NCBI RefSeq assembly: GCF_027942865.1
Contig: NC_134516.1
Span: forward strand, 19,052,822 to 19,116,821
Origin: Odontesthes bonariensis
Taxonomy: Eukaryota; Chordata; Actinopteri; Atheriniformes; Atherinopsidae
Direction of reading: 5' to 3'
DNA length: 64,000 nt
Shown here: positions 42,465-53,105 of the stretch, one piece after another
How the letters are laid out: every line of letters begins with the position of its first letter
Position numbering within the stretch: position 1 is the first letter of the stretch
Notes under the pieces: model-generated
Told to the model about the DNA's origin: nothing
The model's input: only the letters and a program-made list of their open reading frames with translations
Database searches by the model: none
Made by a program: the position numbers and the translations under genes

Positions 42465-43540
42465 GTATCCAGAGTGTCCTCCTGTCAGAATCCCTGCTGA
42501 ACTGATAGTTCAGTCTGTTTATGTCTGTCTCTTTCACTCAGAAACACCTTTTCAGATTCATGGACTCAGCCAGTTTCTGTTTGAAACTCTTCTGAATGAT
42601 TCCTTGGAAACTTCTTCCTCTTCCAGTCCTTTAAAGATAGAAGCTGCCATTCTTCCAGGATGTTGTTTTTCTGTGTGTTTCCAGTCAAAGCTTCACACTG
42701 AGTATCAGCATGTTGTGTTTCTCTGCAGCTGACTTTAACTGAGACCATTCAGTTAATGTCAGCTGCAGTTAGTTTGCTGCACATGTGACAAACTGTGACA
42801 TCAGAGAGGAATCACTGAGCTGCCATCAGCCCAGATGGATTCCAACCTGCTGACAGATGTTCACTGATTCTGCTCCAATGAGCAGAGGTCTGGTGAGCAG
42901 CCGGGGTTCATCCTGATGTTTCTTCCCCTTCACTTCCTGTTAGATGATGAAAGGACACCTGGACTGGAGCTGGTTTCTGATGGCTGAATGTTGTTGTTGA
43001 ACGCTCCCAAAGAAGATTGAAATGATTCTTTACAAACAATATTTGGACTTTAACAACATCTGCTTTGGACTGAAAGTTCCTGATGTTCAACAGGAAAATC
43101 CTCCCAGTATTTCACTGTTAGTTTGTTTGGTTCATTCTGTCTTTATTTGGACTTCCTGACATTTTCACATGTTGAATTATTGATTTTTCATCTCAGAAAT
43201 TTGACTTTTTGCCTCATTATTCACCACAATGTTTATTTTTTAAAATTCTGTCTCAAAGACTTTACATGTGAAATGTGGACTTTTAATCAACATTCAGATT
43301 TTTTTGATGAAAACTTGTCTTCTATATCAAATTTGTTCTTCATATCTGAACATTTAGATTTTTAAATGGTCCTAGACTTTTTGGTGTATACATTGTTTTA
43401 TCTGATTACTTTCACTTTGTTCATTAAAATATATACATTTCTAAAATCTCAGATATTTTTCTCAGATTCTTTTTTAAATCGTTTTTTTCTGAATATATTT
43501 AGCCGTCAGGTTTTTCTTTTAGAATATTTTTGTTGTGTCG
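42465..43540. other. 3' UTR and downstream sequence of NLR gene 1
   Basis: The first ~170 bases match those after the second copy's stop (63834-64000), which supports a shared 3' UTR. Then AT-rich sequence; no clear AATAAA close to the stop could be assigned. Confidence 0.5.
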
Positions 43541-43544
43541 AACC

Positions 43545-43840
43545 GCCTCACAAAAACTGGCCCAAGAGCAGACACAGGACTCGAGGAGAATCAGAGTTGG
43601 AACAGAGTTTATTTAAAAGCGGTGGGTGTTGAAAGCCAAAGGGAGGACCCGGGTAGACGTGTAACTCTGAGAGAAGAGGGAGATGATTAGTGAGGTTCGG
43701 AATAAGGAATGAGGGTAAAAGTTGGGATGCTGTGTAACATTAAATAAAAACGGAATGCAGTGATTTGTAAATCTCATAAACTAATATTTTATTCACAGCA
43801 GAACATAGAAGACATCTCAGATGTTGAAAGTGAAGTGGGA
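43545..43840. repeat. Two unclassified dispersed-repeat fragments
   Basis: 43530-43690 (TGTGTCGAACCGCCTCAC onward) resembles an LTR/leader piece. From 43724, GGGATGCTGTGTAACATTAAATAAAAACGG with TTTGTAAATCTCATAAAC is a sequence I recognise as dispersed in fish genomes. No complete borders are visible. Confidence 0.4.
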
Positions 43841-44690
43841 GAAGATCATCCAGGCTTGCTAATTTGTTAAAGCTCCCGTTTCCTCCTCTCCCAGATCCTC
43901 CAAAGTCTCCAGCAGCTGCAGCTTTACAGTCTTCTCCATCTTTACTTCCTGATAACAGCACAAGACATTTTCAAATCTGACTCACTGACTGACAGAAACA
44001 AAGGCAGCACATGTGGAGTGCCCATCAGCTGCTGTTCAGCTTTATTAACTCAGACTTTATCTTTAACCCTGACTTCACTCCAGCTTGTGTTCTGTCTTTG
44101 CATGTGTGAGCAGGATGTTTTTTACTTGGCTGTAATATTTGAATCAAAGCTACAAAGCAGAGAACATCCTGTCTTTTTATTCTGCACAATGAACAGGAGA
44201 ACTACAACATTTTTACTGAATGATGAAAAATATTCTCACTGCTGACATCAGCTTGATAGTTTTTATAGTTGAACACTTCTGGGCTCATTAAACTGACATC
44301 GTGCAGTTCATCCGTTCACCACCAGAGGGAGACACATCTCCATCACTGCAGAGTCCCGCTCAGTATCACTGACAGAACTTCACAGCTATAGGACACTTTT
44401 AAATCAATACAATTCAAAGACATTATTTCTATATTTAAACCAGGCTTCCCACCTCCATATAAGACAGACACTCTGTCCTCATACAACAAGCAGATCTCCT
44501 GTATGAGCTTCACGTCTTCTTCAGTACACACAGCATCATCTCTTGGTAAACAGATCCCACCTGAAGGTTCATCTTTAGGAGCATGGCAGGCCGTCCACTT
44601 TCTCTGCATGGAAAACATTTTCATTTAGGAATAACTTTGGTGTATTTTCAGCATTTATTGACATTGCAGCTGTTTATGATCAGCTGCCAC
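43841..44690. other. Intergenic sequence without recognised gene
   Basis: Nothing bordered is seen. Short open frames such as 44343-44624 on the minus strand have no family resemblance. Confidence 0.35.
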
Positions 44691-45289
44691 CATAGGCGGT
44701 TAGTCCATTGGGCAAGGTCGGGCAATTGCCCGGGGCCTCGTCCAATCAGGGGCCTCCTCGTCGTCACGTCACGGTATTCCTGTTTCCCTGCATTTATTAT
44801 TTTAATAAATAAATAAAATAAATAAATTATCAATATTAGTCAATAATAGTCAATATACACATTTCTGGTCGACATGAGCATCACATTGCTAGGAGAATAA
44901 TAAAAGCAATATAAGTAGGCTAAGCACGATTCGCGTGTAACTCCTCTCCCAACGACCACCTTGATGAGGCAGAAGAAGCAGTCAATCAAGACACGGATCA
45001 TGACAGTGACACGGCCACAGAATCGGTGAGTGAAACTGAAACCGTTTCAGCTTACGAATGTGATGATGAGCAGAAGTGAAAGCCCCGGTGTTGTGCCGGT
45101 GTTGTGCCGGTGTTGTGCCGGTGTTGTGCACCCCCTCGCGGGAGCGAGCGCACCCCACTCGTTTGTTCAGAAAGTGAAGCATTTCGCCTAAACAAACGCT
45201 GGGGAACATACTATTCTACGATTTAATTATTTATGAAGGAGATGGAAGAGAAGAATATCTGTTGCTTTCAGTCTTTAAAAGTCTAAAGA

Positions 45290-45345
45290 GGGGGCGGTCG
45301 GTGGCGTAGTGGGTTAAGCAGCCGTCCCATGTACAGAGGAAGTCT
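45290..45345 (+). repeat. tRNA-derived SINE head fragment
   Basis: GGTCGGTGGCGTAGTGGGTTAAGC has the A-box pattern TGGCNNAGTGG of tRNA-derived fish SINEs. The body and a B box are not evident. Confidence 0.4.
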
Positions 45346-46024
45346 AAAGAGTGTGCCGATGTTCTTCTCAACACAAAACCGCGTTATAGCGAACGCAAAA
45401 CAACACTTTTCTGTTCTGTGAAATATATACCCCAGCCATAAGTACAAAATGAATGGACTTGATTTTTTTCAAAACAAGGTGAATATATTTGACTTGGGGT
45501 TTCACAAGACTGAATATGATTCCAGCTTTTGTTGCAAGGTTCAAAAGTAAGTGCATTTATTTGTGTTAACCTGGAGGCTATGTAGGTCGAAACAATAGCC
45601 TTCTGATCCTGAATATCACTATATGAAAATGTAATTTGATCTATGCCTGATAGACAAGTCATAGCATCTGTGTGTTTCTCACCATTAAAGGACATATTCT
45701 CATATTCAATAGCTACACTTGTTTTTAAGAAATTAAATATTTTTCTTGGTGCTTTATAAGATAAAATACAATAAACCAATCCCTCATCCACCACTAACAT
45801 ATCTGTTATCAGACTTATCAAACTCATATATTGGCACCAAATTCATGCAGTTAAAAGTACCTAATGCTGAGGTCAAAGAAATAAAATTGTGCAGATGGGG
45901 AGCATTTCATGGCAGGCCTTGTGTTCCCTTTCCTGTGATACAGCATGTACCCCCTGCTTTTTTTTCTCCCCTTGTCTTTTTGTGCAGGTCTCATCCACTT
46001 TAGCCACCACCACCATCCATGAGA

Positions 46025-46028
46025 CTGG

Positions 46029-46091
<63 letters not shown>
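46025..46091. repeat. (GGCA)n tetranucleotide microsatellite
   Basis: About 16 perfect GGCA units, followed within 25 bases by a (CA)n tract at 46116-46156. Confidence 0.97.
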
Positions 46092-46115
46092 ACTCACTCA
46101 CTCTCTCACTCTCTC

Positions 46116-46124
46116 ACACACACA

Positions 46125-46156
<32 letters not shown>
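46116..46156. repeat. (CA)n microsatellite
   Basis: Dinucleotide run with one CAAA interruption near its start. Confidence 0.95.
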
Positions 46157-46454
46157 GCTTATATCCAGATAGTCCGACCGTGATCTTTATTGGGTCCAAT
46201 TGTTTAATTTCACCATTGAGCCAGTTGTGCTGCCAATTTATTTCCTAGAAAAGTATACTTGGAGGCAAAGAATCACCTATTTTGGCTCAAAATCCTGTAA
46301 AAGAGAGGTTGTAAATTAGTTAATACTTACCTGCTGTGTTTATATGCCTTTTAACAAGGATATACATTTCAGTATTTGTTTCTCAGTGTATATTATTTTT
46401 TCAATGATTTCCACATGTTCATTAAAATATGTGCATCAATACATTACTCTATGT

Positions 46455-46678
46455 CAGGGATGTCCAAAGTCGGTCCTCGAGGGCCGCTGTCCTGCAGGTT
46501 TTAGATGTTGCCCTGTTTCAACACACCTGATTCAGATTAAATGGAGCTCTTCAACAGATTGTTGAGTTCTACACAAGCCTGTTAATGATGTCTTGATCTG
46601 AATCAGGTGTGTTGAAGCAGGGCAACATCTAAAACCTGCAGGACTGCGGCCCTCGAGGACCGACTTTGGACATCCCTG
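46455..46678. mobile_element. hAT MITE nested in a larger hAT element
   Basis: A 224-bp element of two long inverted arms: CAGGGATGTCCAAAGTCGG at the left and its complement at the right, with the arms matching for ~85 bases. The 8-bp duplication ctctatgt is exact (46447-46454, 46679-46686). No coding capacity. Confidence 0.93.
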
Positions 46679-46742
46679 CTCTATGTGTTTGAGTTAAGGG
46701 GGGCCTCAAAATGGTTCTTTGCCTAGGGCCTCAGATTTCCTG

Positions 46743-47564
46743 GCTGCCACCACCTCGCATAAAATACCAACCCAGTCTCATAGAAAAACGTGTAATAGGT
46801 ACGTTGGTCCACAAGGGAAAACGTGGTATTGTCACAATTTGGCCCCCAAAAATTGTGATAATACTAAGTTTTCTTTGGCCTATTCATTTACATTGCCTTA
46901 AAACCAGGTCATGTGACTATCAAGTTTCCCTCAGCGAAAAAAAAAATGGCCGACTGTCGACTTATTTTCTGTGAAAAACATAAAATTTTAAGAAATCATC
47001 TGCATTTCGATGGCATTTCTAGCAAGAACTATGCATAATATCTTCAGAATATTTGTTCAAGGAATGTAGACGATCTTTCGTTTTATTAGTTTAGCCGAAG
47101 ATTTTAGTATCTCCTTAAAAAAACGTAAGAATACCGTTGTTACCGTTGTTAAGGTGGTTGCTATGGACGCTGCTATCTCTACGTCATCGGCCTGCGCCCA
47201 CATTCCCGTACTTTCTTTTTTTTTTGTTTTTCAACTTTATTGACCAAACGTGTATCTTTCATAACATATTCATCATAAATATATTATACCGAAAAAATAT
47301 ATACGTATAATCTGTCTTTTTGCGACTATAAATAACCTTTGCAAACCGGAAGTACTACGAGTACGGTGTTGATTTTGTATGATGTTACATGGTGCGGCTC
47401 TAAAAGTATCTGAAGTAAATTTGTTAAATTCTTCTTTGTATTGATCATTGAGATCAAGTGTAATTAATAGTTCGGCTGTACTTGATATTTGATATATTTA
47501 GTAGATGTATGTTTTTCCAACCCTACTTTGCAAAACAGAAGGAGCTGCTAACCCAAAACCACAT
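46743..47564. other. Intergenic sequence, probable unclassified repeats
   Basis: Starts ATACCAACCCAGTCTCATAG, followed by AACGTGTAATAGGTACGTTG, a phrase I recognise only as repetitive in fish. No borders or genes could be set. Confidence 0.3.
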
Positions 47565-48389
47565 TTACGATACGATACGATACGATAATACTTTATTGTC
47601 AGTTTTCACTGAAATTCATTTTGCATCTCTGAACAAGGCTCGTTTAAGGAAGGACAAGACAAACATGTAACATCACAGGACTATTGCACAATATTGCACA
47701 TTACATACATACATTGCATACATACAGACATACATAAAGTGAGGACAATTTTCCATGGGGTGATTGTACTACATACAGCTCTAAGACTGCAGATTCAACA
47801 AGAGAATGGATTGATGTATGAAGGAATGTTTAAGTCTGTTGCGGTTGTAGAAGGGAACTCTAAAACGCCTATTTGAAGGTAATAATCTATACTCTTGGTG
47901 TAGTATGTGTGTGATGTCAGTGGGGATGCATGTGGCCAGTCTGAGCATACTTTTGTTGTGAGCTTCCTGGAATAAGTGTGATATGGGCAGCCCAATGATC
48001 TTAGAGCAGATTTTGATTTGATGTTGAAGTTTAGCTTTATCTTTGACAGAGAGGCTGTTATACCAAGCTGTACTGCAGTAAAGCATGACGCTCTGGATCA
48101 CAGATGTAAAAAATAAAAAGATTATTTGGGCACTGGCACCAAAGGATGGTAACCTTCGCAGGAAATAGATGCGCTGTTGAATTTTTTTGCATGTGAAGTC
48201 TATGTGGTCAGTCCATGTCAGATTTTGGTCAATCATTACACCTAGATATTTGTAGGTTGAGACCTGAGTGATGTCTGAGTCATGGATTTTAACTGGGGGT
48301 AGTTGGAGATTGGGTGGTTTTCCAAAAATTACCTCCTCTGTCTTCACTGTGTTGATGATGAGGTAGTTATCATCACACCATTTAAAGGA
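47565..48389 (-). mobile_element. 5'-truncated LINE with RT C-terminal fragment
   Basis: On the minus strand an open frame of 188 aa (48347-47781) reads KTEEVIFGKPPNLQ, STYKYLGVMIDQNLTWTDHI, FLRRLPSFG and IIGLPISHLFQEAHNKSM. This is the region after the catalytic core in fish Rex1/L2-like RT proteins. The 3' end carries ATAAAG-type sequence and an (ATCGT)n tail at about 47566-47586. Only the last ~0.8 kb of the element is present, a usual outcome of LINE insertion. Confidence 0.8.
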
Positions 48390-48876
48390 TAAGACCGGTT
48401 TTTTGACATTGGGCCCTTGATTTCACATTATAGCATGATGTTCTACTCACCCCTGCTTGTTGTTGGTCATTTGGAGCTGTTCCGAAGATATTCGAGAGGC
48501 GTCTGGCTGCTCTCTTGAGATATTCGGCCATGAAACGGTTTCCTATGGGCAAGCTTATACAGGCACAAACTATGCTGTTTATAAATTATTAATTACTGTA
48601 CATTAACACTGATAACGTGGAGGTGTGTCGCTTACTTAAAAAAATCCGGGTTATTGTAATTTTGATTTTTTTGTCGTAAAGTGGGTGTTACTGACGTCAT
48701 CATCGTGCTACTGCCACAGACAGCCCACAGACCTGCTGCCTATTTATTCATTCGGCTAAAATTCAAAATTAGTAACCCGGATTTTTTTAAGTAAGCGACG
48801 CACCTCCACGTTATCAGTGCTAGTGTACAGTAATTAATAAATTATAAACAGCATAGTTTGTGCCTGTATAAGCTTG
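48390..48876. mobile_element. MITE with ~105-bp inverted arms
   Basis: Arms at about 48550-48656 (CAAGCTTATACAGGCACAAA onward) and 48773-48876 are complements with few mismatches. 48390-48549 has no inverted partner, which means it is either part of an asymmetric element or a separate fragment. It abuts the left edge of the duplicated NLR block at 48877. Confidence 0.75.
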
Positions 48877-49240
48877 CGATGTGATGTTTTAGTTCAGTCC
48901 TGCAGCTCTTTATTAAAACAAAGGGAGAATATTACTGAATATCTGTCCACTGATGTGGCTTTTTTACAAGATGCTGATTATGTAGTGAACAGGGCGGCTG
49001 ATGCAGAAATATTATGTTCTCACACGTTGTGTTTAATGACGTCAGTTTAAAATGAGCTTCTGAAGCAACACCCCAATCATGCAGGTAATTGATCTGTTAT
49101 TAATTATCTCCAAATAAACCTTGTTAAAACTAACATTGTTCCACAGCAGCCACTCTGACTCTCTGACAGGCCGTCTCACTGCAGACTCAAACACCATCAC
49201 TGATACTTTAGTTTGAATGAAACAAGTGTTTCTCTGTCAG

Positions 49241-49378
49241 GATCCATCAGAGACTCAGACCTGGACCTGGACCTGGAGCTGAGCCTGAACCTGAACCCAG
49301 CTGTGTGTCCATGAAGAGTGACTGGTCAATGCTTGATTTTATTGACTTCAAATCAGACCAACATCCATCCCCTCAGAG
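49241..49378 (+). pseudogene. N-terminal repeat exon of NLR copy 2
   Basis: 46 codons, phase 2 both sides, borders intact. It has the longest Pro-rich run of the five copies (RPGPGPGAEPEPEPS), then [20 protein letters not shown]. The upstream start exon is absent. Confidence 0.8.
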
Positions 49379-49544
49379 GTGAGCTTAGTGTAAATGCTGT
49401 AACAGAGTAAAATGCAGCAGAGTCAGTTTGAACAGTTTTTACTCCAACATGTGTTTAATGTGAGCTCAGCTCTGCTTCACATCCATTTCTATGTTCATAT
49501 GTGAAGCGGTGTGTGTTGGATGTTTTCCACCAACACAGCAGTCG

Positions 49545-49634
49545 TCCAATAACCAGAAGGTTGGTGGTTCGATTCCCACTCAAAAAAAGTTTGGTGAACT
49601 AACAGCTGGAGGGGTGTCCACCTCCTTGCCACAG
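49545..49634 (+). repeat. SINE-like filler at the NLR copy 2 breakpoint
   Basis: AGAAGGTTGGTGGTTCGATTCC has a pol III B box (GGTTCGATTCC) and is followed by GGGGTGTCCACCTCCTTGCCAC, the body of a tRNA-derived fish SINE. It begins exactly where intron identity with copy 1 stops (CAGCAGTCG) and ends in ACAG next to coding sequence. Confidence 0.65.
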
Positions 49635-51033
49635 CTTTCAGAGAGCTGAATGTGCTGAAAGAGAGAAAGTTCAGCTTGGTGGAACTTGTTCATCACTTCT
49701 TTACTGAAACCAAAGAAGCAGGAATCTGCAGCTTTGAACAGTTCCAGGTTGTGTTCATCTTTGACGGTCTGGATGAGTGTCGACTTCCTCTGGACTTCCA
49801 CAGCAAGGAGCCCCTGACTGATGCTACAGAGCCCACCTCAGTGGATGTGCTGCTGACAAACCTCATCAGGGGGAAGCTGCTTCCCTCTGCTCGCCTCTGG
49901 ATAACCACACGACCTGCAGCGGCCAATCAGATCCCTCCTGGCTGTGTTGGCATGGTGACAGAGGTCAGAGGGTTCACTGACCCACAGAAGGAGGAGTACT
50001 TCAGGAAGAGATTCAGAGATGAGGAGCAGGCCAGCAGGATCATCTCCCACATCCAGACATCACGAAGCCTCCACATCATGTGCCACATCCCGGTCTTCTG
50101 CTGGATCACTGCTACAGTTCTGGAGGATGTGTTGGAAACCAGAGAGGGAGCAGAGCTGCCCAGCACCCTGACTGAGATGTACATCCACTTCCTGGTGGTT
50201 CAGGCCAAAGTGAAGAAGCTCAAGTATGATGGAGGAGCTGAGACAGATCCACACTGGAGTCCAGAGAGCAGGAAGATGATGGAGTCTCTGGGAAAACTGG
50301 CTTTTGAGCAGCTGCAGAAAGGAAACCTGATCTTCTATGAATCAGACCTGACAGAGTGTGGCATCGATATCTCAGCAGCCTCAGTGTACTCAGGAGTGTT
50401 CACACAGATCTTTAGAGAGGAGAGAGGGCTGTACCAGGAGAAGGTGTTCTGCTTCATCCATCTGAGTGTTCAGGAGTTTCTGGCTGCTCTTCATGTGCAT
50501 CTGACCTTCATCAACTCTGGACTCAACCTGATGGGAAAAGATGAAAAATCCAAGAGACCTAAAGTACTTGATCTGAATTATCTCCATCGATGGGCTGTGT
50601 ACAGGGCCTTAGAGAGTCCAAATGGACACCTGGACCTGTTCCTCCGCTTCCTCCTGGGTCTTTCCCTGCAGACCAATCAAAGGTTCCTACGAGGCCTGCT
50701 GACACAGACAGGAAGTAGCTCACAGACCAATCAGAAAACAGTAGATTACATCAAGAAGAAGATCAGTGAGAATCTGTCTGCAGAGAGAAGCATCAATCTG
50801 TTCCACTGTCTGAATGAACTGAATGATCGTTCTCTGGTGGAGCAGATCCAACAGGCCCTGAGTTCAGGAAGTCTCTCCACAGATAATCTGTCTCCTGCTC
50901 AGTGGTCAGCTCTGGGCTTCATCTTACTGTCATCAGGAAAACATCTGGATGTGTTTGACCTGAAGAAGTACTCTGCTTCAGAGAAGGCTCTTCTGAGGCT
51001 GCTGTCAGTGGTCAAAGCCTCCAACAAAGCTCT
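49635..51033 (+). pseudogene. NACHT remnant of NLR copy 2
   Basis: Codes from [18 protein letters not shown] through Walker B ([10 protein letters not shown]) to SNKAL. Of the ~460 residues shared with copy 1 about a dozen differ, e.g. FEQF for FEEF and TKEAG for TREAG. The phosphate-binding loop is absent, so it cannot hydrolyse ATP. Confidence 0.9.
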
Positions 51034-51132
51034 GTGAGTACAGATATAGAGGGATGTGTATGAATATACTGCTGCTGTTTCTATAGGAGAGAAAGTCCCA
51101 GATTCCTACTTCTCTCATTATTTCCTCCTCAG

Positions 51133-51297
51133 ACTGAGCAGCTGTACCCTCTCAGCTGAAGGATGTACAGCTCTGTCCTCAGCTCTCAGCTCCCAGTCCT
51201 CCAGCCTGACACAACTGGACCTGAGTATCTACGGCTCAGGATTGAAGCAGCTGTCTGATGGACTGCAGAGTCCTCACTGTAACCTGGAAGCTCTCAG
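51133..51297 (+). pseudogene. LRR exon 1 of NLR copy 2
   Basis: 165 nt, three codons shorter than standard because the NNNLQDSG turn is replaced by IYGSG. It reads [20 protein letters not shown] onward. Phase and borders are intact. Confidence 0.85.
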
Positions 51298-52851
51298 GTC
51301 AGGTTTCTCTGCTGTTTCAGCTTCATACTGTCTCTGTGATGCAATAATCTGAAAACATCTTCAGATCTGTTTTAAATCCACAAAGTAAAATGTCTCCAGA
51401 TCTGTGTCACTTTCCTCTGATCTCGTCTGCGCAGCACACACACATGAACTGTGGTGGAACATTTATTTATATTCTGGTAGAGTTACAGGAAATGATTCAG
51501 TATATCTGTTGTAGTTTTCTCAAAGCGTGTCATTTCCATCCACAAACACGTGTTTCACATCATGAAGACAAAGATGTGCAGAAATGTGAAAACATACATC
51601 AGATACGTGCAGAGTGATTTTTATGTTTGTGGATCCCTTTGTTCATGTTGAACATGTGAAATGTGGAGAAAACACCTTGTTTCCATCAGATAACAGGATA
51701 AGTATGATAAAGTGGAACATCCAGCTGATTTCAGCTTGGACTGTTGGGAGGATCAAAACTGAACTGTGAGTCGGGCTGCTCGTGTGTCGTCTGTTTTACT
51801 GCAGTTATCAGAACAGACACAATCACTTTGGAGGCAAAGATGAGAGGCTGAACAGGTCCTGCTCCTCTGCTCCATCCAGCAGCTGGTTGGTCATGTGATC
51901 AGTCATGTGAGGAACATCTTCTCTTTCTTTGTTTCAGAAAAAAGCCAAAAAAGCCTTCAGAGAGCAGAAAAAGCTTTTGGTGACATTCAGGAAGTTGTTT
52001 TCTGTTTCCATGAAGCTTTTCAGAGTTGCTGCTTTAAAACATGATGTGATCAAAGATTAGGACATAAATTAACAAGTTATCATGAAAATCTGCTTTGATT
52101 TGTTAACATAATGAGATAATTAACGACCGATCAAGAATCAACCATCTTTATTCGTCACCTGCAGCTGAACGCCGGCAGTGAAATGTACACTGCAACGAGC
52201 TCAACTGTGCAAGGCAGCAACATAAGAATAAAACAGGGTGAAATGAATCTGACAGAAATGAAAATATACAAGTAAACATGTGAGTAGGAGCGGGGTCTTC
52301 CTGGCTCTGGTGGTGCAGCGCCTGGTGTGGACCTCCTGCAGGGTGGGCAGTGCTGACCTCACTCTGTGGAGAGCTCTGCACATCACATTGATGCATGGTC
52401 TCTGCAGATCAGCTGCAGTAAAACTACACAAAACGGAGCAAAGTCACAAACTACAAAGAGACAGGAAGAGATTCACAGATGTGCAGAACACATTTCACAT
52501 TTTAAATCAGTGTTTTTCTTCCTTTTTAAAGCGTGAAACTACAGATTAATCTGTATATTTGTGGATCAGCCTTTATGAAATAAAGTGTTTCTGTGTATAG
52601 TGAGATATTTGTGGGTGATGGGAGACATTTTCATCATCTCTGCTGTGGATTAGTAATTAAAGTCCATTAAAAACATGAATATAAAATACAGAGAATGAAA
52701 CCATCGTGCATATCACCAAATTCAGAGACTCCTAACTAGAAGTTACAGAGATATTGTGGCTGCAGAGCAGCTTCACATCATTATTGTCCCTTATTTGACT
52801 GTTATTATTAAATGTGACTGAATGTAAGACTGTTTAACATCTTCTCCTCAG
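51298..52851. other. NLR copy 2 intron with LINE fragment
   Basis: Mostly unique. At about 52139-52480, CATCTTTATTCGTCACC and GTGAAATGTACACTGCAACG look like a reversed L2-type 3' end. Confidence 0.4.
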
Positions 52852-53022
52852 GCTGAGCGTCTGTAACCTCTCAGATGAAGGATGTGCAGCTCTGTCCTCA
52901 GCTCTCAGCTCCCAGTCCTCCAGCCTGACAGAACTGGACCTGAGAAACAGCAACCTGCAGGATTCAGGAGTGAAGCTGCTGTCTGGACTGCAGAGTCCAA
53001 CCTGTGGACTGGAAACTCTCAG
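52852..53022 (+). pseudogene. LRR exon 2 of NLR copy 2
   Basis: 171 nt; reads [40 protein letters not shown] and [10 protein letters not shown]. It is one codon short. Borders and phase are intact. Confidence 0.85.
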
Positions 53023-53105
53023 GTGAGGCTGTTTTCATGCTGGAGAAGAATGCTGATAAATGTTAGCCTTTGTTCGCAGTCAGCAGCTCTGAAATCAGCC
53101 CCTGT

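Larger units (their letters stand above)
44691..46742. mobile_element. hAT-type element with nested MITE and microsatellites
   Basis: The 8-bp duplication gctgccac flanks it (44683-44690 and 46743-46750). The left end is CATAGGCGGTTAGTCC with CCCGGGGCCTC; the right end contains GCCTAGGGCCTCAG and TTTCCTG. Terminal repeats are short and imperfect. No conserved transposase motif is seen; the 147-aa frame on the minus strand (45384-45827) does not resemble one. A tRNA-derived SINE-like head and a 224-bp hAT MITE are inside. Confidence 0.75.

Noticed and set aside
45384-45827. 147-aa open frame on the minus strand inside the hAT element
   Set aside because: No transposase or other family motif, no start context; probably chance in AT-rich DNA.
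49652-51037. Independent functional protein starting in the NACHT remnant
   Set aside because: The apparent start is GTG, not ATG, inside a conserved helix, and upstream domain and P-loop are missing.
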